DNA of 64,000 nucleotides from Streptomyces globosus (GCF_003325375.1 NZ_CP030862.1:1181501-1245500), one strand, 5' to 3'; shown: positions 20,366 to 30,171, counted from the stretch's first letter. Numbers and translations are program-made. The notes: generated from the sequence alone by a model not told the origin.

Positions 20366-21199
20366 TTACACGTCCCGCCGGCCCACGACCGCGTACGACC
20401 CTGCGACGGCGGCGCCGGCCACGGCGACGATCAGCACCAGCTGCGCCCAGTTGCCCGGCAGGCCGCCCACCTCGGAGGTGGGCAGGCCGAACATCTGCAT
20501 GATGGCGACCGGCGCGTTGTAGCGCAGGATCAGGTTGCCGAGGGGGGTGAGGCTCTCCCACATCGTCAGCATCCCCCCGACCACCGGCGGGAGCATGACC
20601 AGGCCGAGCATCACGGCGATGGCCCCGGCGGAGTGCCGCACGACGGCGCCGATCGCGAGGCCGAGCACCCCGAGCAGGGTGATGTACAGGCACCCGGCGA
20701 GGGCGGCGAGCCACTCGCCGGCGGTCTGGTGCGCATCCGGGCTGTCCACCGCGATCATCGAGGCGATCCCGACCACCGCGACCGAGGCGCTGACGACCGT
20801 GAAGGCGACCGCGGAGAAGACGAGGTACTTGGCGGTCAGCACGCGGGCCCGGTCGGGGGCCGCGGTCAGCGTCGTGCGGATCAGCCCGGTGGCGTACTCG
20901 GAGGTGACCGTGAGCACGCCGAGGACGATCACCGCGATCTGCCCCACCAGCAGCCCGAAGACGGCGGCCGCGGTGTGCGGTGGGTTGACGTAGCCGGCGG
21001 GGTCCTCGGTCTCGCCGACCGCGAGCAGGCCGATGCCGACGACGAGGAGGACCAGCGCGCCCAGCGTCCACAGGGTGGAGCGCACGGAGACCATCTTGGT
21101 CCACTCGGAGGCGAGGGCGTGCCCCAGGTGCGGCCGGGGCTCGGGCAGCGGCGGGTCCTGCTCCTGCGGCTGGTCCGGGAGGGCGGCGGGGCCGGTCAT
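20366..21199 (-). CDS. ABC-2 type transporter permease (pair 1)
   Basis: 277 residues. Proline-rich N-terminal tail, then HALASEWTKMVSVRSTLWTLGALVLLVVGIGLL, the usual EWTK(I/M)xxxRST opening of Streptomyces ABC-2 permeases, and about six membrane helices. Works with the ATPase at 21196, whose stop overlaps this start in ATGA. A paralogous pair lies immediately upstream (22574-24357). Export of an unknown substrate, often drug or lipid-like molecules, is expected. Confidence 0.9.
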   Translation of the reverse strand: MTGPAALPDQPQEQDPPLPEPRPHLGHALASEWTKMVSVRSTLWTLGALVLLVVGIGLLAVGETEDPAGYVNPPHTAAAVFGLLVGQIAVIVLGVLTVTSEYATGLIRTTLTAAPDRARVLTAKYLVFSAVAFTVVSASVAVVGIASMIAVDSPDAHQTAGEWLAALAGCLYITLLGVLGLAIGAVVRHSAGAIAVMLGLVMLPPVVGGMLTMWESLTPLGNLILRYNAPVAIMQMFGLPTSEVGGLPGNWAQLVLIVAVAGAAVAGSYAVVGRRDV

Positions 21200-22320
21200 C
21201 GGGTGTCCTCGGGGTTGTTCGGTGCGGTGCCGGCGGTGCCGGCGAGCTCGGCGGCGCTGCCGGGCATCAGGAAGGGCTTCCCGCCCGCGCCGGGCGGCGG
21301 GGGAGCGAAGAAACCATCCTGCGGAACCTCGGGCGCCGCGGCGCCGTCCTCCCAGTCGGGCAGGGCCAGCGGGTCCGGCTCCCAGAGCTCGGCGCGCGGG
21401 TCCTCGGTGGAGGTGTACTCGACGGAGGACTGCGTCATCCGCATGTACGCCTCCTCCAGCGAGGCCCGGTGCGGGGACAGCTCCCACAGGCGTACGCCCG
21501 CCCCGTGCGCGAGGTCCGAGATGTGCGGCAGCTCCAGGCCCGTCACGCGCAGTGCCCCGTCGGGCTCCTGCAGCACCCTGCCGCCCGCCGCCGTCAGGGC
21601 CGCGGCCAGCGCCTTCCGGCCATCCTGATCATTGCCGGCCGCGCGGACCCGCGCGAATCCGGCCGAGTTGTGGGCGATGAACTCCTGGGTGCCCATGTCG
21701 GCCAGCAGCCGTCCGCGGCCGATGACGATGAGGTGGTCGGCGGTCAGCGCCATCTCGCTCATCAGGTGCGAGGAGACGAAGACGGTGCGGCCCTCGGCGG
21801 CCAGCTGCCGCATGAGGTTGCGCACCCAGAGGATGCCCTCGGGGTCGAGGCCGTTGACCGGCTCGTCGAAGAGCAGTACCCGGGGGTCGCCGAGGAGGGC
21901 GGTGGCGATGCCGAGGCGCTGGCCCATGCCGAGGGAGAAGCCCTTGGCGCGCTGCCGGGCGACGTCCTGGAGGCCGACGACGGCCAGCACCTCGTCCACC
22001 CGCTTCTCCGGGATCCCGGACAGCTGGGCGATGGACAGCAGGTGGGTGCGGGCGCGGCGGCCGCCGTGGACGGCCTTCGCGTCGAGGAGGGCGCCGACGT
22101 TGCGCTGGGCGTTGCCGAGCTCGCGGAAGGGCCGGCCGTTGATCGTGACCTGGCCGGAGGTGGGCTGGTCCAGGCCGAGGATCATGCGCATGGTGGTCGA
22201 CTTGCCGGAGCCGTTGGGCCCCAGGAAGCCGGTCACGTGGCCGGGCCTGACCTGGAAGGACAGCTGGTCGACCGCGGTCTTGGCGCCGAAGCGCTTGGTC
22301 AGGCCGACTGCCTCGATCAT
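21196..22320 (-). CDS. ABC transporter ATPase (pair 1)
   Basis: 374 residues. Walker A GPNGSGKST, signature LGMGQR, Walker B VLLFDEPVNGLDPEG and SSHLMSEMALTADHL (H-loop). The ABC domain ends near 220; the C-terminal extension after 300 (YTSTEDPRAELWEPDPLALPDWEDG...) is longer and more acidic than in pair 2. Clearly paralogous to the ATPase at 23353. ATG at 22320. Confidence 0.93.
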   Translation of the reverse strand: MIEAVGLTKRFGAKTAVDQLSFQVRPGHVTGFLGPNGSGKSTTMRMILGLDQPTSGQVTINGRPFRELGNAQRNVGALLDAKAVHGGRRARTHLLSIAQLSGIPEKRVDEVLAVVGLQDVARQRAKGFSLGMGQRLGIATALLGDPRVLLFDEPVNGLDPEGILWVRNLMRQLAAEGRTVFVSSHLMSEMALTADHLIVIGRGRLLADMGTQEFIAHNSAGFARVRAAGNDQDGRKALAAALTAAGGRVLQEPDGALRVTGLELPHISDLAHGAGVRLWELSPHRASLEEAYMRMTQSSVEYTSTEDPRAELWEPDPLALPDWEDGAAAPEVPQDGFFAPPPPGAGGKPFLMPGSAAELAGTAGTAPNNPEDTR

Positions 22321-22525
22321 TGCTCTGCCCCTTGCCCGGCGGACGGCTTTCGTCCGAGTTAAGGGTTAAGAGGATAGCCAGGAGCCTGCGGTTCCGCGCA
22401 GGGCCGGATCCCTGAGGCGTCCCTGAGGCGGACCCGGGAATGACCCGTAGTACGGCCGGGGAGAGCGGTGTCCGCCTCCCGGGGGAGGGCGGGTGCGGGG
22501 TCCGCCCTGAGACGGACCCCGCAGC

Positions 22526-22559
22526 GGGGGACGGGCCCCGCCGGCGGGGCCCGTCCCCC
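22526..22559 (-). terminator. terminator of ABC pair 2
   Basis: A perfect 34-bp palindrome with 17-bp arms (GGGGGACGGGCCCCGCC and its complement) and no unpaired loop base. It is 14 nt past the stop of the pair-2 permease on the minus strand, so it separates the two transporter operons. The rest of the 253-nt gap (22321-22573) shows no gene. Confidence 0.8.
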
Positions 22560-22573
22560 GGAGGGGGCTGCCG

Positions 22574-23356
22574 TCAGGCGTCGCGCGTGCGCAGGACCGC
22601 GTACCCGGCCGCCACGGCGAGGGCCGCCCAGGCGACCATGATCCCGAAGCCGCCCCAGGGGCCGTAGGGCGGCTCGGAGCCGTCCAGCACAGCCGGGACG
22701 GTCTGCATGATCCGGCTGCCGGCCACGTTCGGGAAGAAGTACGCCACCTTCTGCGTGGCGTCGACCGAGCCGAGGATCGGGGAGACCAGGAAGAAGAGGG
22801 GCAGCAGGATGCCGAGCGCCAGCATCGAGCTGCGCAGCACCATCGTCAGGCCCATGGCGAACACCGCGATGACCGCCATGTAGAGCCCGGCACCGAAGAC
22901 CGCGCGCAGGACGTTCGGCTCGCCGATGCCGATGCTGTGCTCACCCAGCAGGGCCTGGCCGGTGAAGAAGGACACGAAGCTCGTGGCCAGGCCCACGGCC
23001 AGCGCGAGGGCGGTGGCCACGAGCAGCTTCCCGGCCAGGAAGGAGCCGCGGCGGGGCACCGCCGCGAGCGAGGTGCGGATCATGCCGGTGCTGTACTCGG
23101 TGCCCACGACCAGGACGCCGAAGACGATGACGGCGGCCTGCCCCAGCGTCATGCCGGCGAAGCTGGACATCGTCGGGTCGAAGGAGAGCTGCTGCTCCTT
23201 CGGCATGTTCTCGAACTGCGAGTTGATGAAGACGCACAGCAGCGCGCTCATGCCGACCGTGACGACCGCGGCGGCCGCCAGGGTCCAGACGGTGGAGCCG
23301 ACGGTGCGGATCTTGGTCCACTCGGACCGGAGGACTGCGGGGAAGGACATGGTCAC
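22574..23356 (-). CDS. ABC-2 type transporter permease (pair 2)
   Basis: About 260 residues. Opens TMSFPAVLRSEWTKIRTVGSTVWTLAAAAVVTVGMSALL and has about six helices; ends YAVLRTRDA, close to YAVVGRRDV in pair 1. GTG at 23356 overlaps the ATPase stop in GTGA; ATG at 23350 is the alternative. The longest reading, from 23395, runs back into the ATPase gene. Paralogue of the permease at 20366. Confidence 0.9.
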   Translation of the reverse strand: MTMSFPAVLRSEWTKIRTVGSTVWTLAAAAVVTVGMSALLCVFINSQFENMPKEQQLSFDPTMSSFAGMTLGQAAVIVFGVLVVGTEYSTGMIRTSLAAVPRRGSFLAGKLLVATALALAVGLATSFVSFFTGQALLGEHSIGIGEPNVLRAVFGAGLYMAVIAVFAMGLTMVLRSSMLALGILLPLFFLVSPILGSVDATQKVAYFFPNVAGSRIMQTVPAVLDGSEPPYGPWGGFGIMVAWAALAVAAGYAVLRTRDA

Positions 23357-24357
23357 CGGCCGCCCTTGCGGGTCGTTTCGGTCCCGGCGCCCCATACGGG
23401 GGCGTCGGCCGGACGGGCCTGGCTGCCGACACCGGCGGCCGGGGCGCCGGGGGCGTGGGCGTGGTACTCGACGGAGTCCGCCGTCATGCGCATGAACGCT
23501 TCCTCCAGTGAAGCCCGCTGCGGGCTGAGTTCGTGCAGCACGATGCCGTGCCGGGCGGCCAGTTCACCGAGCTGTTCGGACGCCACGCCGTCGACCTCGA
23601 GGGCGCCGGAGTCCGGGAGGGCGGTCGCCGCGATCCCCTCCGCGTGCAGGAGGTCCTTCAGCTGCTCCTGCTGGGGCGAGCGCAGCCGTACGAAGCTGCG
23701 CGAGTTGTGCTGAATGAATTCGGCCATCGACATGTCGGCCAGAAGCTTTCCCTGGCCGATAACGATCAAATGGTCGGCGGTCAGTGCCATCTCGCTCATC
23801 AGGTGCGAGGAGACGAACACCGTCCGCCCTTCGCCGGCCAGCCCCTTCATCAGGTTGCGGATCCAGAGAATTCCCTCCGGGTCCAGGCCGTTGACCGGCT
23901 CGTCGAACATGAGGATCTCCGGATCGCCGAGCAGGGCGGCGGCGATGCCCAGCCGCTGCCCCATGCCGAGCGAAAATCCTTTCGACTTCTTCTTCGCGAC
24001 GGCCGTCAGGCCGACGAGGTCGAGGACCTCGCCGACGCGGCTCGCCGGGATCCGGTTCGACTCGGCCAGGCACAGCAGGTTGTTGTAGGCGCTGCGGCCG
24101 CCGTGCATGGCCTTCGCGTCCAGGAGTGCACCGATGTGCTTCAGGGGCTCCGACAGGTCCCGGTAGTGCTTGCCGTCGATCCTGACCGTCCCGCTCGTCG
24201 GGTTGTCGAGGTCGAGCATCATGCGCATGGTCGTGGACTTCCCGGCCCCGTTCGGGCCGAGGAAGCCGGTGACCACCCCCGGTTTGACCTGGAAGCTGAG
24301 GTTGTCGACGGCGGTCTTGGCGCCGAATCGCTTGGTAAGGGCCTCTAGCTCGATCAT
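23353..24357 (-). CDS. ABC transporter ATPase (pair 2)
   Basis: 334 residues. MIELEALTKRFGAKTAVDNLSFQVKPGVVTGFLGPNGAGKSTTMRMML with Walker A GPNGAGKST, signature LGMGQR, DEPVNGLDPEG and SSHLMSEMALTADHL. Very close to the pair-1 ATPase over the ABC domain but with a shorter tail, consistent with tandem duplication of an ATPase-permease unit. ATG 24357 chosen because upstream in-frame sequence is not conserved-looking. Confidence 0.92.
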   Translation of the reverse strand: MIELEALTKRFGAKTAVDNLSFQVKPGVVTGFLGPNGAGKSTTMRMMLDLDNPTSGTVRIDGKHYRDLSEPLKHIGALLDAKAMHGGRSAYNNLLCLAESNRIPASRVGEVLDLVGLTAVAKKKSKGFSLGMGQRLGIAAALLGDPEILMFDEPVNGLDPEGILWIRNLMKGLAGEGRTVFVSSHLMSEMALTADHLIVIGQGKLLADMSMAEFIQHNSRSFVRLRSPQQEQLKDLLHAEGIAATALPDSGALEVDGVASEQLGELAARHGIVLHELSPQRASLEEAFMRMTADSVEYHAHAPGAPAAGVGSQARPADAPVWGAGTETTRKGGR

Positions 24358-24375
24358 GAGGCTTACGCTAAAGCG

Positions 24376-24422
24376 CCCGAGGGCCCCGCGCCACCTCGAA
24401 CGGGTGACGCGGGGCCCTCGGG
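24376..24422. terminator. terminator between filP and the ABC operon
   Basis: CCCGAGGGCCCCGCG (24376-24390) pairs perfectly with 24408-24422 (15 bp, 17-nt loop). On the minus strand it is 84 nt past filP and just before the ATPase start, so it probably ends filP transcripts. Confidence 0.75.
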
Positions 24423-24505
24423 ACGACGTCTCGCCGCGGATCGGCCGACGGCGCGTCAGGACACCTCTGACCAGGCAGGAGCAGCGGCGGGGCGCCGCCT
24501 CGCAC

Positions 24506-25444
24506 CTAGCGGGTCTGCTGCGCGGGGACCCCGCGGGAGACCGGCTCGTCGTCGATCGGGGAGCCGGCGGCCGCCACCGCGGCACCGGTCAGAGTCGCCA
24601 GCATCTCGCGGACGTTGGTCAGCTGGGCGTTGATCGAGTCGCGGCGGTTGGTCAGCGCCGCCAGCTCGCGCTCCGACTCGCTGCGGATGCGGTCCGCCTT
24701 CGCGTTGGCGTCGGCCACGATGTCCTCGGCCTGGCGCTGCGCGGTCTCCACCGTCTGGCGCGCCCGGCGCTCGGCGTCCGTACGCAGCTTCTCGGCTTCC
24801 AGGCGCAGCTGCTCGGCGCGGTGCTCGATCTCCGCCAGCCGCTTCTCGGCCTTCGCCTGGCGGGAGGCCAGGTCGCGCTCGGACTGCTCGCGGCGCTTGG
24901 CCAGGTTGGTCTCGAAGTCGGCCGCGGCCTGGGCGGCCTTGGCGCGGGTCTCCTCGAACAGCGCGTCGGCCTCCTCGCGCTTGGAGGCCGCGTCCTTCTG
25001 GGCCTCGGCGCGCAGGGTGGCCGCGTCGCCCTTGGCCTTCTCGACGATGCGGACGCCCTCGTCCTCCGCCTTCGACTTGCGGTCCGCGGCGAACGACTCG
25101 GCGTCGTTGCGCACCTGCTGGGCCGCCGACTCGGCCAGCTCGCGGTGCTGCTCGGCCGCCCGGCGGGCCTCCTCACGCAGGTCCTTGGCCTCCTCCTCGG
25201 CGAGCCGCAGGATCTTCTCGACCCGCGCGCCGAGGCCCGCGTACGACGGCTCCGCGTCGCTCACCTGGGCCTGGGCGTTCTGCGTTTCGAGATGCAGCTC
25301 CTCGATCCGCTTTTCCAGGGCACTGATACGGCCGAGGGCGCTGTCGCGGTCGGAGACCAGCTTGGCAATGCGGTCGTCCACCTGACCGCGGTCGTAACCA
25401 CGCCGCACGAGCTCGAAGCCGAAGGGGGAGGAAGTGTCGCTCAT
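24506..25444 (-). CDS. filP: filament-forming coiled-coil protein FilP
   Basis: 312 residues. Intermediate-filament-like cytoskeletal protein that gives hyphae rigidity and works near the tip with Scy and DivIVA. A short non-coil N-terminus (MSDTSSPFGFELVRRGYDRGQVDDRI, DivIVA-like) is followed by an almost continuous Ala/Glu/Arg/Lys coiled coil to about 280, then a flexible end (GSPIDDEPVSRGVPAQQTR). Length and order next to scy match what I recall of S. coelicolor FilP. ATG start; TAGGAT at 25502-25497 is a possible -10. Confidence 0.93.
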   Translation of the reverse strand: MSDTSSPFGFELVRRGYDRGQVDDRIAKLVSDRDSALGRISALEKRIEELHLETQNAQAQVSDAEPSYAGLGARVEKILRLAEEEAKDLREEARRAAEQHRELAESAAQQVRNDAESFAADRKSKAEDEGVRIVEKAKGDAATLRAEAQKDAASKREEADALFEETRAKAAQAAADFETNLAKRREQSERDLASRQAKAEKRLAEIEHRAEQLRLEAEKLRTDAERRARQTVETAQRQAEDIVADANAKADRIRSESERELAALTNRRDSINAQLTNVREMLATLTGAAVAAAGSPIDDEPVSRGVPAQQTR

Positions 25445-25638
25445 GGGGTTCCTGTCGAAGTGAGACCGATGAGGTGCTACGTGAGGTGTTAGGGGAATCC
25501 TAGGCGCCCGAACGGCGTGTCATCGAGTCAATCCGCGTTTGATCTGGACAATGACACCCCTTTTGAGTGGCAAGACGGCAGAATGCTTATCACTCGTTCG
25601 GATGAACCTTCATCAGGTGCTCACCCTTCGGACACCGC

Positions 25639-28600
25639 TCACCCGTCCGAGGACTTGCCCCCCGAGCGGGACGACCCCGCCGCAGCTCCGGCCTTCACGC
25701 CCCCCGGGCCCTGTGAGACCACCGAGGCCTTGCCGCCCGAAGGCGCCTCGAAAGACTCCAACGCCTCAAGAACGTCCTGGACACGGGAGATCTCCGCCTG
25801 GATGTCCTCGCGGCGGCGCACCAGCACCTCCAGCTCGCGCCGGCCCTCCTCCACGATCCGCTCGGCCTCCGCCTTCGCCTCGGCGAGCGCGGCCTCCGCC
25901 TCGCGGGCCAGCTCGGCCTTCTTCTGCTCCGCCTCCTTCAGCAGCGTCTCCGCCTTGCGGACCGCCGCGATGCGCACCTTGCCCGCCTCGCTGCTCGCGT
26001 CCGACAGCATGGTCTTGGCCTTGTTCTCGGCCTCGACGCTCTGCTCCGTCGCCGCGCGGACCAGCTTGTCGACGCGCTCGCCGGCCGACTTCATCTGCTC
26101 GGCCGTCTCCCGGCGGGCGCGCTCGTGCAGCTCCTCGATCTCGCTCTCGACGCGGCTGCGCAGCTCCTCCGCCCGCTCCCTTATGGCGGCGGCGTCCGAC
26201 CGCGCGCCGACCAGCAGCTCGTCCGCGTCCGTACGGGCCTTCTCGACCAGCGAGTTGCCCTCGACGGTCGCCTCCGACGTGATCCGGGCCGCCTCCTTGC
26301 GGGCGGCGTCGACCATCGCGTCGGCCTGCTCCTCCGCGGCCGCCGTCGCCGCCACGGCCTTCGCCTTCGCGTCCGCGGCGAGCTGCTCCGCCTCCGCCGC
26401 CGCCTCGGTGATGAGCCGGTCCACCTGCTCCGCGGCCTCGGTACGCCGCTTGCCGGCCTCCTCGCGCGCCTCGTCCAGCAGCCGGTCGGACTCCTCGCGG
26501 GCCTCCGTGCGGGTGCGCTCCGCCTCGGCGGCCGCCTCCGTCCGGACCCGTTCGGCCTCCGCCCGGGTGCGGGCGGCGTGCTCCTGCGCCGACGACAGCG
26601 CCTCCGACGCCTCGGCGCGCAGCCGCTCGGCCTCCGCCGCGGCCTCGCCGACGGTGCGCTCGTTGTCCCGGCGCGTCTGCGCGGTGAGCCTGTCGGCCTC
26701 CGCGGACGCCTCGGTGACGAGCCGGTCCGCCTGCTCGGCGGCCTCGGTGCGCAGCCGGCCCGCCTCCGCGCGCGCCTCGTCGAGGGTCTGCTCCGCCTCG
26801 CGCTCGGCCGCGGCGAGCGTCTCGTTCGCCGCGACGGTGAGGCGCTCCGCCTCCGCGGTGGCCTCGCCGATGATCCGGCCGCCCTCGGCACGGGCGTCGT
26901 CGAGGGCCTGCGCCGCCTCGGTGCGCAGCCGCTCGGCCTCCTCGGCCGCCTCGCCGATCGTCAGCTCGTTCGCCGCGCGCACCTCGTCGACCAGGCGGTC
27001 GCCCTCGTTGCGGGCGTCCACCAGGACGCGGGCGGCGTCCCGCTCGGCGGCCGCCATCGTGTCGGCGGCCTGCCGGGTGAGCTTCTCGGCCTTCGCCTCC
27101 GCGGCGGCGAGCGCCGCCTCGTTCGCGGCGCGCGTCTCCTCCGTGAGCCGCTCCGCCTCGGAGACGGCCTCGGTGACGAGCCGGTCCGCCTGCTCGGCGG
27201 CCTCGGTGCGCAGCCGGCCCGCCTCCGTGCGTGCCTCGTCCAGGGTGGCCGCGGCCTCGGTGCGCGTGGCCTCGGCGGCCTCCGCGGCCTCGGCCGTGAG
27301 CCGCTCCGCCTCCGCCGCCGCCTCCGCCACGGTGGCCTCGTTGGCCGCGCGGGTCTCCGCGGTGAGCCGCTCGGCCTCCGCCGTCGCGTCCGCGACGACC
27401 TGCGCGCCCTCGGCGCGCGAGGCCTCCAGTGCCTCCCCGGCCTCGCCGCGGATGCGGTTGGCGTCGTCGCGGGCGTCGGCCCGGGTGCGGGCGGCGTCCC
27501 GCTCGGCCGCCGAGAGCGCGTCGCTGGCCTCCGTACGCACCCGCTGGGCGTACTCGGCGGTGTCGCTGCGCAGCTGCTCCGCCTCGGCGATCGCGTCCGC
27601 GACCGTCCGCTCGGCGAGCGCCTTCGCCGCGTCCGTCTCGTTCCGCGCCTCGGTGCGGATGCGGTTGGCGTCCTCGGTGGCGCGCTCCCGCTCGTCGTAC
27701 GCGTCCGAACGGACCCGGGCGGCCTCCTCCTCGGCCTCCGTCCGCGTACGCTCCGCCGCGTGCTCGGCGGCGCTGCGCAGCCCGGCGATCTCCTCCTCGG
27801 CCTGCTCGTGCAGCCCGGCCACGGCGTCGCGTACCTGCTGGGCGGTGGCCTCGGCCGCCGCGACCAGCTCCGCGGCGCGCCGTTCGGCCTCCTCGGTCAG
27901 GCGGGCCGCCTCGGCCTGCGCCTCCTCCGAGCGCTTGCGGGCCGCGGCGAGCAGCTCCTCGCTCTGCTCGCGGGCCTGGGCGCGCTCGCTCTCCGCGTCG
28001 GTCCGCGCCGACGCGAGGGTCTCCTCCGCCTCCCGGCGCCGCCGGGCCGCTTCCTCCCGGGCGGCGGCCAGCGCCTCCGCGGCCTCCTCGGCGACCCGCT
28101 CGGCAGCGGCCTTCGCCTCCGCGCGCAGCCGGTCCGCGGTCTCCTGGGCCTCCGAACGCACCCGCTCGGCCTCGGTCTCGGCCTCGCTGCGCAGCCGTAC
28201 GGCCGCCTGCTCGGCCTCGGCGCGGACCCGGCCCGCGTCCTCGGCGGCCTCCGTGCGCAGCCGGTCCGCCTCCGCCTCCGACTGGGCCTGGAGGGTGCGG
28301 ATCCGCTCTGCGGCCTCGGCGCGGAGCCGGTCGGCCTCCTCGGCGGTCTCGCGGCGGATGCCTTCCGCGGCGCCGCGGGCGTCGCGCAGTGTCTGCTCGG
28401 CCGTCGCCAGCCGGGTCTCCGCCTCGCCGTGCAGCCGGGACAGCTCCGCCTCGGCCTCGTTCCGCTTCGCGGCGAGGGCCTGCTCGGTCTCCTCGCGGCG
28501 GGCCGCGGCCGCGGCGTCCGCCTCGGCGCGGACGGCCTCGGCCTGCTCCTCGGCCTCCGAGCGCAGCCGCTCGGCCTCCGCGCGGGTGCGCTCCAGGGTC

Positions 28601-30171
28601 TCCTCGGCCTGCCGGCGCAGCGTGGTGGCCCGCTCGACGGCCTCCGCGCGCACCCGCTCGCTCTCGGCGGCGGCGCCGGAGCGCAGCTCGTCCGCGTCGG
28701 CCTTGGCCTTGCCGAGCAGCTCCTCGGCGGTCTTCGCCGCCTCCTCGATCTGCTGGACGGCCTCGCGGCGGGCCTCGCCGCGGATCCGCTCGCCCTCGGC
28801 GACGGCCTCGGCGCGCAGCTGCTCGGCCTCGCCGCGCAGCCGCCGCGCCTCCGCCTGGAGTTCGACGGTGCGGGCCCGGTACTCCTCGGTGTCGTCCTTC
28901 GCGGCGCCCTTGAGCTCCGCGGCCGCGTCCGCCGCCTGGGCGCGCAGCCGCTCGGCCTCCGCCTCGGCCTCGCGGCGGATCCGCTCCGCCTCCTCGGACG
29001 CGGCGCGGGTGGTGGCGCGGGCGTCCTCCGAGGCCTTCGTCAGGATGTCCTCGGCGGTGCGGGCGGCCTTCGCGAGCTGTGCGGCGGTGTCCTCGGCCGC
29101 GGCGGCGCGGGCCTGCTCGGCGGCCTCGGCGCGCTGCCGCTCCACGTCGGCCCGGGCGTCCGCGAGGACCTGCTCGGCCTCCGCCTTGAGCGCCTCGGCC
29201 TCCTTGGTGGCCTCGCCGACCAGCCGGGCGACCTGCTCCTTGGCGGTGCGGGTGCGCTGCTCGTTGACGGACTCCGCCGAGGCGAGCTGCCGGGCGGCGC
29301 TCTCCTTGGCCTCCGCGAGGACCCGTTCGGCCTCGGTGCGGGCCTCGCGCAGGGCGCCCTCGGCCTCCTGGACGCGCTGCTCGGCCACCCGGCCGAGGTC
29401 CAGGGTCTGCCGGCGGGTCTGCTCGGCCTCCGCGGTGGTCGACGACCGCAGCCGCTCCGCGTGCTCGGTGGCCTCCTGGGCCTGCGCCGACGCGGCGGTC
29501 AGCAGCCGCTCGGCCTCCTTGCGGGCGCGCAGCAGCGTCGCCTCCGCCTCGGCGCGGGCCGCCTCGGCGTCGGCGGCGAGCCGGCGGCGGGTCTCCTCGG
29601 CGACCCGGGCGGCCTCGGCGCGGGCGGCGTTCAGGGCCTGCTCGGCCTCGGCGCGGGACTCGTCCATGAGCCGGCGTGCCTGCGCCTCGGTACGGGCGCG
29701 CAGCTGCTCGGCCCAGGCCACGTTCTCGTTGACGTGCGCCTCGACGGTCTGGCGGCGCTCGTTGAGCTCCTGGTCGAGCCGCTGGCGGCGGTTGACGGCC
29801 TCGGCGTGCAGCTCGGCCTGGAGGCGCGCCTGGTGCTCGGCGTGCTCCTGGAGGATGCGCTGGGTCTGCGCCCGGGCGTCGCGCAGCTCGCGCTCGGCGT
29901 CCGAGCGCATCTGGTCGGCCTGCACCTGGGCGTCGCGCAGCAGCCGTTCGGCCTGGTAGCCGATGTCCTGGCCGTCGTACGCGGGGCGGGACGCGAGGGC
30001 CCGCCGCACCTCGTGCAGCTTCGCGCGGAGGACCTCGACCTGGTAGCCGAGGTCCTCGGCGTGCTGGACGGCCTTTCCGCGCTCCTTCTTCAGCCGCTCC
30101 ATCTCCGCTTCGAAGAGCGAGAGGTGATCGGCCTCAGCCTGAAGGCTCTCCTGGCTTTCGTAGCCCCGCAC
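25639..30171 (-). CDS. scy: giant coiled-coil tip protein Scy
   Basis: About 1510 residues. Scaffold of the tip-organising centre of Streptomyces hyphae, binding DivIVA and FilP. Opens RGYESQESLQAEADHLSLFEAEMERLKKERGKAVQHAEDLGYQVEVLRAKLHEVRR and is then coiled coil nearly throughout, built on 51-residue units: EAGRLRTEAAEQADRLVTEA occurs twice 153 residues apart and a variant follows 102 later. The tail is Gly/Ser-rich (GGKASVVSQGPGGVKAGAAAGSSRSGGK). GTG 30171 gives the start I recall for S. coelicolor (MRGYES); TTG 30213 or GTG 30207 would add up to 14 residues. It seems longer than the about 1326 residues I recall for S. coelicolor. Confidence 0.92.
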   Translation of the reverse strand: MRGYESQESLQAEADHLSLFEAEMERLKKERGKAVQHAEDLGYQVEVLRAKLHEVRRALASRPAYDGQDIGYQAERLLRDAQVQADQMRSDAERELRDARAQTQRILQEHAEHQARLQAELHAEAVNRRQRLDQELNERRQTVEAHVNENVAWAEQLRARTEAQARRLMDESRAEAEQALNAARAEAARVAEETRRRLAADAEAARAEAEATLLRARKEAERLLTAASAQAQEATEHAERLRSSTTAEAEQTRRQTLDLGRVAEQRVQEAEGALREARTEAERVLAEAKESAARQLASAESVNEQRTRTAKEQVARLVGEATKEAEALKAEAEQVLADARADVERQRAEAAEQARAAAAEDTAAQLAKAARTAEDILTKASEDARATTRAASEEAERIRREAEAEAERLRAQAADAAAELKGAAKDDTEEYRARTVELQAEARRLRGEAEQLRAEAVAEGERIRGEARREAVQQIEEAAKTAEELLGKAKADADELRSGAAAESERVRAEAVERATTLRRQAEETLERTRAEAERLRSEAEEQAEAVRAEADAAAAARREETEQALAAKRNEAEAELSRLHGEAETRLATAEQTLRDARGAAEGIRRETAEEADRLRAEAAERIRTLQAQSEAEADRLRTEAAEDAGRVRAEAEQAAVRLRSEAETEAERVRSEAQETADRLRAEAKAAAERVAEEAAEALAAAREEAARRRREAEETLASARTDAESERAQAREQSEELLAAARKRSEEAQAEAARLTEEAERRAAELVAAAEATAQQVRDAVAGLHEQAEEEIAGLRSAAEHAAERTRTEAEEEAARVRSDAYDERERATEDANRIRTEARNETDAAKALAERTVADAIAEAEQLRSDTAEYAQRVRTEASDALSAAERDAARTRADARDDANRIRGEAGEALEASRAEGAQVVADATAEAERLTAETRAANEATVAEAAAEAERLTAEAAEAAEATRTEAAATLDEARTEAGRLRTEAAEQADRLVTEAVSEAERLTEETRAANEAALAAAEAKAEKLTRQAADTMAAAERDAARVLVDARNEGDRLVDEVRAANELTIGEAAEEAERLRTEAAQALDDARAEGGRIIGEATAEAERLTVAANETLAAAEREAEQTLDEARAEAGRLRTEAAEQADRLVTEASAEADRLTAQTRRDNERTVGEAAAEAERLRAEASEALSSAQEHAARTRAEAERVRTEAAAEAERTRTEAREESDRLLDEAREEAGKRRTEAAEQVDRLITEAAAEAEQLAADAKAKAVAATAAAEEQADAMVDAARKEAARITSEATVEGNSLVEKARTDADELLVGARSDAAAIRERAEELRSRVESEIEELHERARRETAEQMKSAGERVDKLVRAATEQSVEAENKAKTMLSDASSEAGKVRIAAVRKAETLLKEAEQKKAELAREAEAALAEAKAEAERIVEEGRRELEVLVRRREDIQAEISRVQDVLEALESFEAPSGGKASVVSQGPGGVKAGAAAGSSRSGGKSSDG

